Counted from the first letter of the stretch, positions 8,086 through 15,672 are shown. The stretch: 53,693 bases of DNA from Hyphomicrobiales bacterium (GCA_900470805.1 UCCA01000035.1:1-53693); one strand, 5' to 3'. Made by a program: numbers and translations. The notes: generated by a model from the sequence alone, not told the origin.

Positions 8086-8569
8086 TTTCAAGGCGCAGTT
8101 GGCAAAGGGTTATTCTGCCCACCAAAAGGCGTCGGCTGCCAAAGAGGAAGTCTCTGATGTTCTCGGGGAGCTATCGCAACAGGTTGAGGATTTCACCTCC
8201 GGTAGAGTTGGCGTCACACTCAAGCGCGAGATCGCATCCTTGATGGCTGAAGCGTTAGGGGGACTTGCAAGCGTCACGAGTGGTCTCCCGGCAAATCTTC
8301 CCTTGAAAACGCAATATAATCTTGTCGCCTTTGATAAAAGTAGAGGGATGGGGAGTGCGGAGCGCCTGGCCTCGTGGATGCAAGCCAATACTGGCTATCC
8401 ATGTACCTTGCGTTTCGAAGACACTAAGCACGAGGCCTATGACCGCAAATCATTAGAAGCGATCTTGGGGCAGTTGTTAGCCTCTCCTGAAACCGGCAGA
8501 ACCATTTCCTTGATGGCTGCGAAGGCGCCGAAAGCTATCGATGACGGTGGCGGGGATAGCGCGCAGTAG
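8078..8569 (+). CDS. Unknown protein, last gene of the RT cassette
   Basis: I do not recognise this 163-residue protein. It is soluble and mostly helical by composition, with a charged N-terminal half (about 1-60) and a central segment around NLVAFDKSRGMGSAERLASW. Its ATG at 8078 lies inside the last codons of the EEP gene (ATGGTTGA overlap), so translation is coupled and its level should track the nuclease, as expected for a partner, adaptor or antitoxin. The next gene is convergent, so the cassette ends here. Confidence 0.7.
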   Translation: MVDFKAQLAKGYSAHQKASAAKEEVSDVLGELSQQVEDFTSGRVGVTLKREIASLMAEALGGLASVTSGLPANLPLKTQYNLVAFDKSRGMGSAERLASWMQANTGYPCTLRFEDTKHEAYDRKSLEAILGQLLASPETGRTISLMAAKAPKAIDDGGGDSAQ

Positions 8570-8857
8570 TTAACCCATCCCCGCTTGTCGCCTTGCATCC
8601 GAGCTATAGCGCGGCGCACGCTGCCGTTCAGGTTCCTTGATCTCGACTGGGCGCAGGATGCGGTAGATTTCATGGATGCGAGCCAGCGACACGGTCAGGA
8701 CACCAAAAGCCTCCCTGTTGGCGGCTTTTGCCGTTTGGGCGACTGTCGGCGACAGGCTACGGCGCCGTAGAAGTTCCCCAGCGGTTGTGAAGCGCAAATA
8801 TGCGTTTCGGGCGACGATGTGCTGTTCCTCAAGTTCAGCTTCCAGTTCAATCGTCAT
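8570..8857 (-). CDS. Unknown 95-residue helical protein
   Basis: Small charged protein of predicted helices with a basic, disordered tail (RQRAPRYSSDARRQAG). ATG 8857 overlaps the stop of the upstream terminase-like gene by four bases (ATGA), so the two form a translationally coupled pair. It ends one base after the RT cassette's last gene, tail to tail. No family recognised. Confidence 0.6.
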   Translation of the reverse strand: MTIELEAELEEQHIVARNAYLRFTTAGELLRRRSLSPTVAQTAKAANREAFGVLTVSLARIHEIYRILRPVEIKEPERQRAPRYSSDARRQAGMG

Positions 8858-9288
8858 TTCAAAGCTCCCAGTTGAGCCAGTAGGGCTGCTGTGGACTGGT
8901 CATTCTCTGCAAGGTCGCCGGGATTGAAGGTGATCGACAACAGATCCACGATTTTGCCGACAACGACCACAGCCGTCTTCGCATCGGCGGCGGCTTTCGC
9001 CTGGGCAAGAGCGGTCAGGAGGCTGTCGATTAGATAGTTCCGGGCGAAACCCAGATCTGCGAGGTCTTCCGCTCGTACTGGGTTCCCCTCGTGCTGCGAT
9101 AACAGGTTTTCACGCTGTGATTTAAAGGTGTCGATAGCGGCGGCGACATCAGGGCGGTTTTCAAGTCTGTAGCCGTTTACTGTCGCGCCTGCATACCCGG
9201 CAGCGCGATATGCCTTTTCGACAGGTAGGCCCTGGGCGCGATGTTTCGCGAAGGCAAGTTGACGGGTCAGAAGTCCGCGTGTGGTCAT
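8854..9288 (-). CDS. Terminase small subunit-like protein
   Basis: This 144-residue protein starts with LTRQLAFAKHRAQGLPVEKAYRAAGYAG, the helix-turn-helix pattern typical of small terminase subunits that recognise phage packaging sites, followed by a helical region that could oligomerise. No large terminase is present in the element. Phage satellites often carry only a small subunit to redirect a helper's packaging machinery, but the assignment rests on the N-terminal pattern alone and another HTH protein is possible. Confidence 0.5.
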   Translation of the reverse strand: MTTRGLLTRQLAFAKHRAQGLPVEKAYRAAGYAGATVNGYRLENRPDVAAAIDTFKSQRENLLSQHEGNPVRAEDLADLGFARNYLIDSLLTALAQAKAAADAKTAVVVVGKIVDLLSITFNPGDLAENDQSTAALLAQLGALK

Positions 9289-9518
9289 GTTTCGATCCTT
9301 ATTGGTCGTGTTTTTGTATGGATCGACAGGCGAAATGCTCGACTATGATCTATTCATCATTCTATATGAAAAGCGGTAAGTCATCAATTATTTTGATTTA
9401 TGGCTCAATAGCGTCAACCGGATTGATGCCTGTGACAGCTACCGGGCGATGGCGCGACCCCCAGGGGGTACGCGGGGTTTGGGTCCCCGGCGCCTATAAA
9501 TTTTGAAGGCGGGGTGGG
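9289..9518. other. Non-coding gap with a G/C-run palindrome
   Basis: The left part (9300-9420) is AT-rich and probably holds the promoter of the minus-strand terminase-like gene. The right part has ACCCCC-A-GGGGGT (9457-9469, perfect) followed by GGGG-TTTGGGT-CCCC and GGCGCC. Such G/C-run clusters beside a small terminase gene suggest a packaging-site remnant, but a strong terminator is equally possible. Confidence 0.3.
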
Positions 9519-9605
9519 TTAGATTCCCGTCCCCACCTTCAGCAGCAAGTAAGCGAAAAACAGAAACATCACAGTTTCAGCCAGTTTGATGATGAAGCCG
9601 CTCAT
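9519..9605 (-). CDS. 28-residue single-span membrane peptide
   Basis: ATG at 9605 overlaps the stop of the serine recombinase (ATGA) and reads a 28-residue peptide of which about 20 residues are hydrophobic (TVMFLFFAYLLL core) before TAA at 9519. The four-base overlap and membrane-span composition suggest a genuine coupled small gene. Function unknown; type I toxin-like, holin-like and regulatory peptides are all possible. Confidence 0.45.
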   Translation of the reverse strand: MSGFIIKLAETVMFLFFAYLLLKVGTGI

Positions 9606-10231
9606 GCCGAGACCTCCTTCTTCTCGGCCCGCTTTGCGAGACGGGAGAGTGTCGACCTGGAGCAGCCGGTTGCCTGCACTATGCTATTCCAAGACTGTCC
9701 GCTGGCAAGCATCTTCACAATGGCAGCATTGCGGTCTGCATCTTCACGGCGCCCCTTGTAAGCACCCTCTGACTTGGCCTTGGCAATGCCCTGGGACTGG
9801 CGACGGCGACGGTCGTCATAATCTTTGCGGGCGATAGCGGCCAGCATGTCGAGCAGCATTCCGTTGACGGCATCAAGAATACGGCTGTGGATGTCGTCTT
9901 TGTCGGCGGTGGCGAGCATCCAGGACGTCGGCAGATCGAGCGCGACCACCTTTACATGCTTTGCCTTGATCTCCGCCTTGAGGGCTTCCCAGTCGGCAGT
10001 ATTCAAGCGGGACAGCCGGTCAACCTGTTCGACCAGAAGGATGTCACCAGGCTTGCAGTCCTTGAGCAACCGGAAAAGCTCTGGGCGCTTCAGGGAGGCG
10101 CCGGACTCATTCTCTACATAGGATGCTGCGATTGTCAGTCCGCGCTCATCAGCGAACTGCTGTAAATCATTGCTGGCGCGGTTGGCATCCTGATCCCTGG
10201 TGGACGCTCTCAGATAGGCTCGAACGAACAT
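9602..10231 (-). CDS. Serine recombinase (resolvase/invertase family)
   Basis: A 209-residue small serine recombinase. The N-terminal catalytic domain shows Ser10 in YLRASTRDQ, the VEQVDRLSRL arginine motif and the GMLLDMLAAIARKDYDDRR helix leading to the DNA-binding E helix. The C-terminal helix-turn-helix (SWNSIVQATGCSRSTLSRLAK) is complete, so the protein looks functional. It could resolve dimers, invert DNA or regulate itself. The upstream region carries symmetric GGTTCGATAT sites. A related but broken resolvase lies at 13851-14321. Confidence 0.92.
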   Translation of the reverse strand: MFVRAYLRASTRDQDANRASNDLQQFADERGLTIAASYVENESGASLKRPELFRLLKDCKPGDILLVEQVDRLSRLNTADWEALKAEIKAKHVKVVALDLPTSWMLATADKDDIHSRILDAVNGMLLDMLAAIARKDYDDRRRRQSQGIAKAKSEGAYKGRREDADRNAAIVKMLASGQSWNSIVQATGCSRSTLSRLAKRAEKKEVSA

Positions 10232-10258
10232 GAAAACTCCATACGGTTCGTTTTACAT

Positions 10259-10309
10259 GGTTCGATATTAATGGTTCTGCATAAGTAGTCAATGGATATA
10301 TATCGAACC
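10259..10309. promoter_or_regulatory. Symmetric GGTTCGATAT sites upstream of the serine recombinase
   Basis: GGTTCGATAT (10259-10268) and its exact reverse complement ATATCGAACC (10300-10309) face each other across 31 bp. Further GGTTCG half-sites lie at 10245-10250 and, inverted, at 10345-10350. The array begins 14 bp upstream of the recombinase start, where resolvases place their recombination and autoregulatory sites. Confidence 0.5.
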
Positions 10310-10652
10310 AATCAAATTATAGTTCGGCTGATGTATACCCATCTCGAACCAGCATCTTGGCCTAGTTGACGGGGGCCGTCCCGAAATCGCTGAAGGATAG
10401 GGTTGGCGAGCGGACGTGCTTGCGCTCACTGGGGGGGCGGTACAGCTCCACCGAAAACGGCAGCCCCTTTACAAAAAAAGCGGACCCGGCTTTATCAATT
10501 TTTCAGCAAGGCATTGGCGCAGTGCGAAAAGCCGCCTTGCGGTAAATCAAAATCGGCTTCCGGTAATTCGAAATCGAGCGCGAGCCGTCTCAAATTTTCA
10601 GCATAGGTTTTCGCTGCAAAAAATCCGCGTTCCGTAGTCGGGTTGAGAGCAT
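10310..10652. other. Gap with no confident gene
   Basis: A seven-G run lies at about 10431. On the minus strand about 50 codons ending near 10495 (GFFAAKTYAENLRRLALDF and onward) look protein-like but have no credible start, so they may be a gene remnant. Nothing else is supportable here. Confidence 0.3.
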
Positions 10653-10781
10653 CTAGCGAAGGTAGCCAGCAATCACGAAAACAGCGATGATGGCGGAAAG
10701 GGCGGCCCACGCCCGCCAAGACATGGGACCTGAGGTGTAGTCGTTGCCCGCCCCTGGTGATTTGTCCCATCCGCTGATCAT
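10653..10781 (-). CDS. 42-residue membrane-anchored peptide
   Basis: ATG 10781 to TAG 10653 encodes a polar 20-residue start (MISGWDKSPGAGNDYTSGP) and one hydrophobic span (AWAALSAIIAVFVIAGYL). This layout is common among small phage membrane proteins. Ribosome site is weak (AGGA too far upstream). It is divergent from the HNH gene. Function unknown. Confidence 0.4.
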   Translation of the reverse strand: MISGWDKSPGAGNDYTSGPMSWRAWAALSAIIAVFVIAGYLR

Positions 10782-10850
10782 GGCGACATCTTGTTCCTAC
10801 CAGGGAACTCACCCTACAACTTCCAAGATGAAAATGGAGGGGAGTCGGCT

Positions 10851-11615
10851 GTGCCTGGCGAAGAAACGGTAAGGGAATGGACGGACGCCGAACTGATGGC
10901 TTGCGTGGTCGCCTATCGCGAAATGCAAGTTGCAAAAGTCGCCGGGGAACCGGTGAACAAGACGGCAAAACGCAACCAGGTTCTGGCGACAGCGCTGACG
11001 TCGAGATCGGCGGGGTCATATGAGTTTCGGATGTCAAACATCAGCGCCGTGGTCGATGAACTGGGCCTCCCTATACTGTCCGGTTACCAACCGCGCCGTA
11101 ACGTAGGCGCGAAGGTCACGGCGAAGCTGCTTCCGATGATCAATTCCGTATGGCAGCGTCAGCAATCGTCGGAAACCCCGACTGCCGACCCGGAAGCTCT
11201 CCAGACTCGCGTGAGGTCGGCGCGATCCAAGATCAAAGCGAATGCGGCAATGCCCCCGCCGGTCAATCCGGTAAGCGGCAGCAAGATCGAGGCGACCACG
11301 AGGAGGTTTGTTCGTGATCCTAACGTTATCGCGTGGGTTCTGGTCACGGCTGCAGGACGTTGTGAGGCCTGCGACGACCCTGCACCATTTGTGCGGGAGG
11401 ACGGCGAGCCATATCTTGAGGTTCATCACGTTCGCCCGCTTGGCGAGGGTGGGCCAGACAGCGCGGACAATGCGGTTGGGATTTGCCCGACCTGTCATCG
11501 CCGATTTCATCATGGCGCGGATAGAGAAAGGTATCGCAGAGAAACTATTAAGAGAGTGAACCGGCTTCGCAATTATCCCGCGACGAATTCCAGCGGCGTG
11601 CTGTCGTCCAAATGA
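10851..11615 (+). CDS. HNH endonuclease
   Basis: From GTG 10851 (GGAGGGGAG ends 6 bp upstream) the product has 254 residues. The C-terminal HNH fold shows zinc ligands Cys171/Cys174 (CEAC) and Cys212/Cys215 (CPTCH), with catalytic His192-His193 (LEVHHVRPLGEGG) and His216. The N-terminal half (REWTDAELMACVVAYREMQ) is helical and probably binds DNA or partner protein. HNH proteins of this form occur alone in accessory islands as restriction-like or phage nucleases. An in-frame TTG at 10791 has no ribosome site. Confidence 0.88.
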   Translation: MPGEETVREWTDAELMACVVAYREMQVAKVAGEPVNKTAKRNQVLATALTSRSAGSYEFRMSNISAVVDELGLPILSGYQPRRNVGAKVTAKLLPMINSVWQRQQSSETPTADPEALQTRVRSARSKIKANAAMPPPVNPVSGSKIEATTRRFVRDPNVIAWVLVTAAGRCEACDDPAPFVREDGEPYLEVHHVRPLGEGGPDSADNAVGICPTCHRRFHHGADRERYRRETIKRVNRLRNYPATNSSGVLSSK

Positions 11616-12448
11616 AGGCAGCAGGACACGTCTCCCGGAGCTGCCCCCCCCTCGCTCCGCACCTCACACCCTATTGTGGCGGAGGTTGAAAATAGGTGTA
11701 AGTAGAGGTGGAAATCGATCTTACGCTCTAATTTTTTTCTTTAAATTCAGTTGGTTATATGTAAGTTATATAGAGATAGTAGGTATAATAGGTACTACTC
11801 TATATATAAGAGAGAAAAAACAGATCGGTAGATTCGCATAAGCTGCATGAGCACTTAATGCGCATGGAAAAATACTCCCGTATGTGCGGGGTAGGTACCT
11901 ACGCACCTACAACCCCCACCGGCAATACTCATAAGCTTTTGATTTTCAATGATTAAATCGATATGCAGGCGGCGATTTTACCCCTACACTCAAACCTACA
12001 GACCCACTTTTTGTCGAACTAACCCTACTTAGGCGGAATTAGGGCGATTTACCGGCCTGGAACGAGGCATATTCATGCCACCTGGCACACATAGTCATTT
12101 GGTTTGTGAAATACAAGACCCGCCGATGAGTAGATGCACCGCTCACGTTTGATTGTGATCTAGCGCTTGACGCTGTCAATCTCCAGCCCGTCGCGCTGTG
12201 CGCACCGGTTTCGATCCAACAGTGCTCGATCTACCCTCCTGAATTATTGCGAGAATAAATATTTAGATCGAAAAAGCATAAACTCGATCAACTTATGACT
12301 TGAATTCCATTAATATCCTAATAATCCGTAATATTTGAGATAAAAGTCGTATTTATATAGAGTTATTCAATTTTGAGCCACTTCGTGAAAAAATTGAACT
12401 AACATGTATTGGTGATATACTCACAAATAATCACTATAGGAGACCATT
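11616..12448. other. Long AT-rich non-coding region with palindromes
   Basis: About 830 bp without a credible gene; 11690-11830 and 12240-12440 are the most AT-rich DNA in the window. Visible structure: an 11-bp stem with one bulge, ATAGAGATAGTA (11770-11781) against TACTACTCTAT (11793-11803); the perfect palindrome GTAGGTACCTAC (11891-11902) followed by a further CACCTAC; and several scattered AGGTA repeats. Such features suit a replication origin or regulatory region, but no replication protein is encoded nearby and no clear iteron array was found. Confidence 0.45.
12407..12429. promoter_or_regulatory. Candidate operator of the ribbon-helix-helix gene
   Basis: TATTGGTGA (12407-12415), 5-nt centre, TCACAAATA (12421-12429) pair at 8 of 9 positions and end 19 bp before the ATG. 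Ribbon-helix-helix proteins commonly repress themselves at such sites. Confidence 0.4.
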
Positions 12449-12637
12449 ATGGCCAGGAAATGCCAGGCGGAGCGTGTGACAAACTTCTCGATCACAGCGA
12501 CGCCTACCGAGAAAGCAAATATCGAAGCGGCGGCGCGCGCCGCTGGGTTGCCTCGTGCGACGTATATTCGTCGCGCGTTGACCGAGTTCATCACCTGCAA
12601 GACGCGCCAAGTCGGCGGACAACAGGGAGCAGCATGA
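12449..12637 (+). CDS. Ribbon-helix-helix protein (MobC-like or regulator)
   Basis: 62 residues: a beta strand (RVTNFSITATP) followed by two helices (EKANIEAAARAAGL / RATYIRRALTEFI), the ribbon-helix-helix DNA-binding layout seen in accessory mobilisation proteins and antitoxin-type regulators. AGGAG precedes the ATG at good spacing. It heads a co-directional run of small genes (12449-13811) joined by four-base overlaps. No relaxase follows, so a regulatory role is as likely as mobilisation. Confidence 0.7.
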   Translation: MARKCQAERVTNFSITATPTEKANIEAAARAAGLPRATYIRRALTEFITCKTRQVGGQQGAA

Positions 12638-12825
12638 GAGCTGCACCCGCCATGGCTGCGACGGTTATGCAGTTCTTCAGTGCCCCTTGCCAGGTCGCAC
12701 GCCTGCGGCAGATCGCGGATGACCGTGCGCTCACCAGCATGGAAACCATCAACTACATGCCCGTCGTCGAGCGGCGCGAAACCCCGAAACCTGCCGTCCA
12801 GGCCATCAATGCCCGCCCGGGCTGA
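12634..12825 (+). CDS. Unknown 63-residue protein
   Basis: ATG 12634 overlaps the preceding stop (ATGA). The product has a short helical start (MRAAPAMAATVMQFFSAP) and a polar remainder. No family recognised. Support comes from the coupled overlap and the co-directional gene run. Confidence 0.5.
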   Translation: MRAAPAMAATVMQFFSAPCQVARLRQIADDRALTSMETINYMPVVERRETPKPAVQAINARPG

Positions 12826-12836
12826 AAGGTACGACC

Positions 12837-13301
12837 ATGAAACTGAATCACGAATTTATCGGAACGTTCAACACCGCACACCAGATGCACGTGGGCCGTT
12901 CCTATCAGCGCCATACCGTTCTGAACGCAAAGCCGGAAAAGACCGCTGCGGAACTAAAGGAGTTGCAGGAGCTGACCACGTTGCTTCTGCCTTACTCCGA
13001 CACGCCGCCTGAAGCCGCTCCAACAGCTCCCTCAATCCGGGAGCAGCGAGCCGCGCAGGCTGAAAGCCAGAAAGGCGTCGTTCTCAATCGGCAGAAGCTG
13101 GCCGACGCAAGTCTATCCGGTTTCCAGGAGCTTCAGGTTCATCGCCAGTCTATTGCACTCGGCAAGCTGCTGCTGGTCCCGTTTTCTTTCCTGTCCGCAC
13201 AGCAGAAATCGGAACTGAGTAAACTGAAAGCCGCGCTAATTCGCTATGTCGGACTGGCTGGAGAGGCGGGCAAGGATAGCGATTTCCGGGTGGCGCGGTG
13301 A
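12837..13301 (+). CDS. Unknown 154-residue protein
   Basis: Begins MKLNHEFIGTFNTAHQMHVG after AAAGGT. The N-terminal third is short beta-like, the middle (about 50-80) is Pro/Ala-rich linker, and the C-terminal half is amphipathic helix. No signal peptide or membrane span. It shares a four-base GTGA overlap with the next gene. Not recognised. Confidence 0.55.
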   Translation: MKLNHEFIGTFNTAHQMHVGRSYQRHTVLNAKPEKTAAELKELQELTTLLLPYSDTPPEAAPTAPSIREQRAAQAESQKGVVLNRQKLADASLSGFQELQVHRQSIALGKLLLVPFSFLSAQQKSELSKLKAALIRYVGLAGEAGKDSDFRVAR

Positions 13302-13540
13302 GCGTCATTGCCCTTTATACATCGGTCGTGCGCGATCAGCGCACGCCAGCCGACATCGAAGCGGAACGAGCCGCGATGTCCGCCCGCATCAATCAGCCCC
13401 ATCCATTTTACACTGGGACCATACTCCCACGCGATATCCCTGATGAAGAGCGGGCCGAAGTGCAAATGAGAGTCGATTCCTACAAATCCAGTGCATTCGA
13501 ACACCTCGAAGCCGCCGACCATGACCATTGGAGTTGCTGA
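13298..13540 (+). CDS. Unknown 80-residue protein
   Basis: GTG 13298 overlaps the upstream stop. The product (MSVIALYTSVVRDQRTPADI...) is soluble and acidic, ending in an HxxxxDHDHWSC tail with possible metal ligands, which may be coincidental. Its role probably relates to the other small genes of the run. Not recognised. Confidence 0.5.
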   Translation: MSVIALYTSVVRDQRTPADIEAERAAMSARINQPHPFYTGTILPRDIPDEERAEVQMRVDSYKSSAFEHLEAADHDHWSC

Positions 13541-13541
13541 A

Positions 13542-13811
13542 ATGAGTGTTGAATACGATGCCATTTATACAAATCTTCAGAAAGCCAAGGCCGACAACCT
13601 GCGAGCTGAAGCCAGATATGTCCTGGGCACGACCACCGTTCCTGGCGAGGTCGCAAAACAGAAAGCTCGTCTTCGCGATCTCTGTGGCGTGACCATTTAC
13701 AAGGGCGCCGAAAGCCTTGTTGTCTCGGCAGCGAATGCAAACGACATGGTGAACCACAGTGGCTGGTCGTTCATGCCAACTCGCGAATTCCTTGCGTCCC
13801 AGGCACATTGA
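13542..13811 (+). CDS. Small protein with GVTIYKGAESLVVS domain, paralogue A
   Basis: 89 residues. ATG 13542 has GGAG 9 bp upstream and follows the previous stop by one base. The last 45 residues (from GVTIYKGAESLVVS to MPTREFL) match the end of the gene at 15487-15669 nearly residue for residue, including NANDMVNH and GWSFMPTREFL. The two genes are thus paralogues, and a similar hairpin lies just after each stop. Family not known to me; the domain may bind a ligand or partner through the two Trp/Phe-rich turns. Confidence 0.6.
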   Translation: MSVEYDAIYTNLQKAKADNLRAEARYVLGTTTVPGEVAKQKARLRDLCGVTIYKGAESLVVSAANANDMVNHSGWSFMPTREFLASQAH

Positions 13812-13814
13812 GAT

Positions 13815-13845
13815 TTGCTCTCCACAATTCTGCGGAGACAAATAT
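13815..13845 (+). terminator. Hairpin after paralogue A
   Basis: TTTG-C-TCTCC pairs with GGAGA-CAAA around an ACAATTCTGC loop. The equivalent hairpin after paralogue B keeps the outer TTTG/CAAA and the AATTC loop core but changes the stem sequence on both sides. No T run follows, so it may be a stabiliser rather than a terminator. Confidence 0.5.
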
Positions 13846-13850
13846 TCGAC

Positions 13851-14321
13851 ATGCTCAGAGCCGGGGATATACTGGTCTTCCGCTGGATTGACCGCTGAGG
13901 ACGCAACTACGGGGATGCGATGGACGCCATCAAGGCTTTCCTTACGCGGGGAGTGGTGGTCAAGGCCATCATCAACGGCATGACCTTTGACGGCAGCACT
14001 AAGGACCTCATGCTGGTGGCCGTCAGAGATGCCCTCATAGCCTTTATGGCGGCAACCGCACAGGCGCAAGCCGAGGGCGCCAAGGAAGCTCAGAAGGCAG
14101 GCATCGCCTACGCCAAGGCCAAAGAGGATGCCTACCGGGGCCGCAAACCCAGCTTCATCCGGCAACAAGTGCACACGGTGCGGGACCTACTGGCGAAGGA
14201 CACAAGGATTGCCGAGGTGGCGAGGATAAGCGGACTGACTGAACTGACTTGGTAGACAGTCTACCGCATACAAGCAGACCCTGAAGCAACCGAGAAGGCA
14301 TTGGCCTTGTGGGATTCGTAA
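13851..14321 (+). pseudogene. Resolvase-family remnant with two in-frame stops
   Basis: One frame reads LRAGDILVFRWIDR-stop-GRNYGDAMDAI..., which aligns with the resolvase motif LDRLGRN if the TGA at 13896-13898 were a Leu codon. It continues through the long helix (MLVAVRDALIAFMAATAQAQAEGAKEA) and the helix-turn-helix, meets a second stop TAG at 14253-14255, and ends at TAA 14319-14321. The N-terminal catalytic serine region is missing altogether. A decayed second recombinase, different in sequence from the intact one at 9602-10231; evidence of serial insertions. Confidence 0.8.
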
Positions 14322-14344
14322 TCTATGCCGGACAGGCGCGGAGC

Positions 14345-15157
14345 TTAGGTGCACTGCTCAGTAGAGGATACGGCTTCAATCCCAACGGTCTCGACAATCC
14401 GATAGAAAAACACCTCGTTATCCTTCGTGTTGGGCTTGCCGTACACTCGCCTCTCTTTGCTCCAAATACCATCGCTCTTGCGTTGGGCGGAGATACAGAC
14501 TTCTATCGTCTCAGGGCGGTCTTTGAGCTCCCGGCTGTGTTGCTCTTGCGAATTGGGAGCCATTATAAATCCTTCTTCGTTGACAATCTTTTCCCCATCG
14601 GGAGAGGAGGCGACGATCTTAACGTGGTCGAATAGAAACACGCTCCTGTTCTCGACGGTTAGGTGCATCAAGAAGACCTTAGGGCTGTAAATTGACAGCT
14701 CTGTCACCCCGAGCCATTTGTCTGCGGCAGCAGCGATAGTCTTAGTCGTGGCATCGATATCCTGGGTCCGAGTATCGAGAGCGGCCACGGTGGTGCTGAC
14801 GACACCTAGGCTATCCTGCAAAGCTTTCACTTCAGGGAACGCGCTGGCTACCAAGCCGCCCTTCTCGGATGCCTTGGCCGACAAACTCGAAAAGCCCAAG
14901 ATCATCGCCGATATGACCACGCACGATAGGGCAAAGGCGGACGGTGAGAAACTTCCTCGCAGTTCGTTAGGCACAGCTTCGAGCACGGCCCTTTCAAAGC
15001 GTGTCTTTCTGCTCGCGAACACGATGGCTGCCGTGACCAACAGGCAAAAGCATAGAGCGTAGGCAATAAGCTGATCCTGCAAGATGTCAGCTAGCGTCGT
15101 TAGGCCCCCGCTGAGAGCGAGTAGAAAAGGGATGGAGTATGTACGTACGTTATGCAT
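14345..15157 (-). CDS. Membrane protein of unknown function
   Basis: 270 residues. Two hydrophobic spans at about 25-50 and a third at about 75-95 anchor the protein; a helical stretch (about 105-150, LDTRTQDIDATTKTIAAAADKW) may form a short coiled coil. The C-terminal 110 residues look like a beta domain (VFLMHLTVENRSVFLFDHVKIVASS...). This membrane-plus-soluble-domain layout occurs among island-borne effectors, but I recognise no family. It is monocistronic, convergent with the dead resolvase. Confidence 0.65.
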   Translation of the reverse strand: MHNVRTYSIPFLLALSGGLTTLADILQDQLIAYALCFCLLVTAAIVFASRKTRFERAVLEAVPNELRGSFSPSAFALSCVVISAMILGFSSLSAKASEKGGLVASAFPEVKALQDSLGVVSTTVAALDTRTQDIDATTKTIAAAADKWLGVTELSIYSPKVFLMHLTVENRSVFLFDHVKIVASSPDGEKIVNEEGFIMAPNSQEQHSRELKDRPETIEVCISAQRKSDGIWSKERRVYGKPNTKDNEVFFYRIVETVGIEAVSSTEQCT

Positions 15158-15486
15158 TGCAGCCCCCGCTATTACAGCAGATGGCCTATCGATATCCGCT
15201 GAAGGAAGTGTTGCCGAATGCCCAGCCTCTTCCTAGGCGGTTGAATTTCATACGGTATATTTAAGAGATAGAAAACGCCGGAGCGAGGGCCGAAAAGGCG
15301 ATGCCGGCTCTCCTCGCAATAGGTGCCTTGGAGCACTCTGACGTAGAGAATTCCCCGTACTTTTTCGCGTAGTTGGAATTAACACTCATTATCGAAGAAG
15401 ACGACGCCCTCATTTTGCTGGACGGATTTTGCCCCTACGATCGAAAGAGATACCATGAGGCGCGTCGTGCTCGCCAAAAGTTACCG
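15158..15486. other. Gap before paralogue B
   Basis: No certain gene. From about 15373 an in-frame TTG opens a reading frame (IIEEDDALILLDGFCPYDRKRYHEARRARQKLP) continuous with paralogue B. Because paralogue A also has residues here, the real start of B may lie upstream of 15487, or the upstream part may be decayed. Confidence 0.35.
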
Positions 15487-15669
15487 ATGACCGACATTCC
15501 TGCTGGTGCCGCTGCCCGCCGCGCCAAAGTCCGCGACCTGGAGGGCGTCACCATCTATCGCGGCGCCGAAAGCCTTGTGGTCAGTTCGGCGAATGCGAAC
15601 GACATGGTCAATCACCATGGCTGGTCGTTTATGCCGACTCGTGAATTCCTGGAGGCCCTGGCACACTGA
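15487..15669 (+). CDS. Small protein with GVTIYRGAESLVVS domain, paralogue B
   Basis: From ATG 15487 it has 60 residues, mostly the shared domain (GVTIYRGAESLVVS ... NANDMVNHHGWSFMPTREFL) also found in the gene at 13542-13811. No convincing ribosome site precedes the ATG, and similarity to paralogue A continues upstream (ARRARQKLP region), so the gene may start at TTG 15373 or be truncated. The two copies are 1.9 kb apart with the same orientation. Confidence 0.5.
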   Translation: MTDIPAGAAARRAKVRDLEGVTIYRGAESLVVSSANANDMVNHHGWSFMPTREFLEALAH

Positions 15670-15672
15670 ATT

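Noticed and set aside
10791..10850. TTG 10791 as the HNH gene start
   Set aside because: No ribosome site, and GTG 10851 has a strong one; the extra residues do not resemble the family.
12407..12448. Transfer origin (oriT) beside the MobC-like gene
   Set aside because: No relaxase gene and no recognisable nic sequence; the dyad is better explained as an operator.
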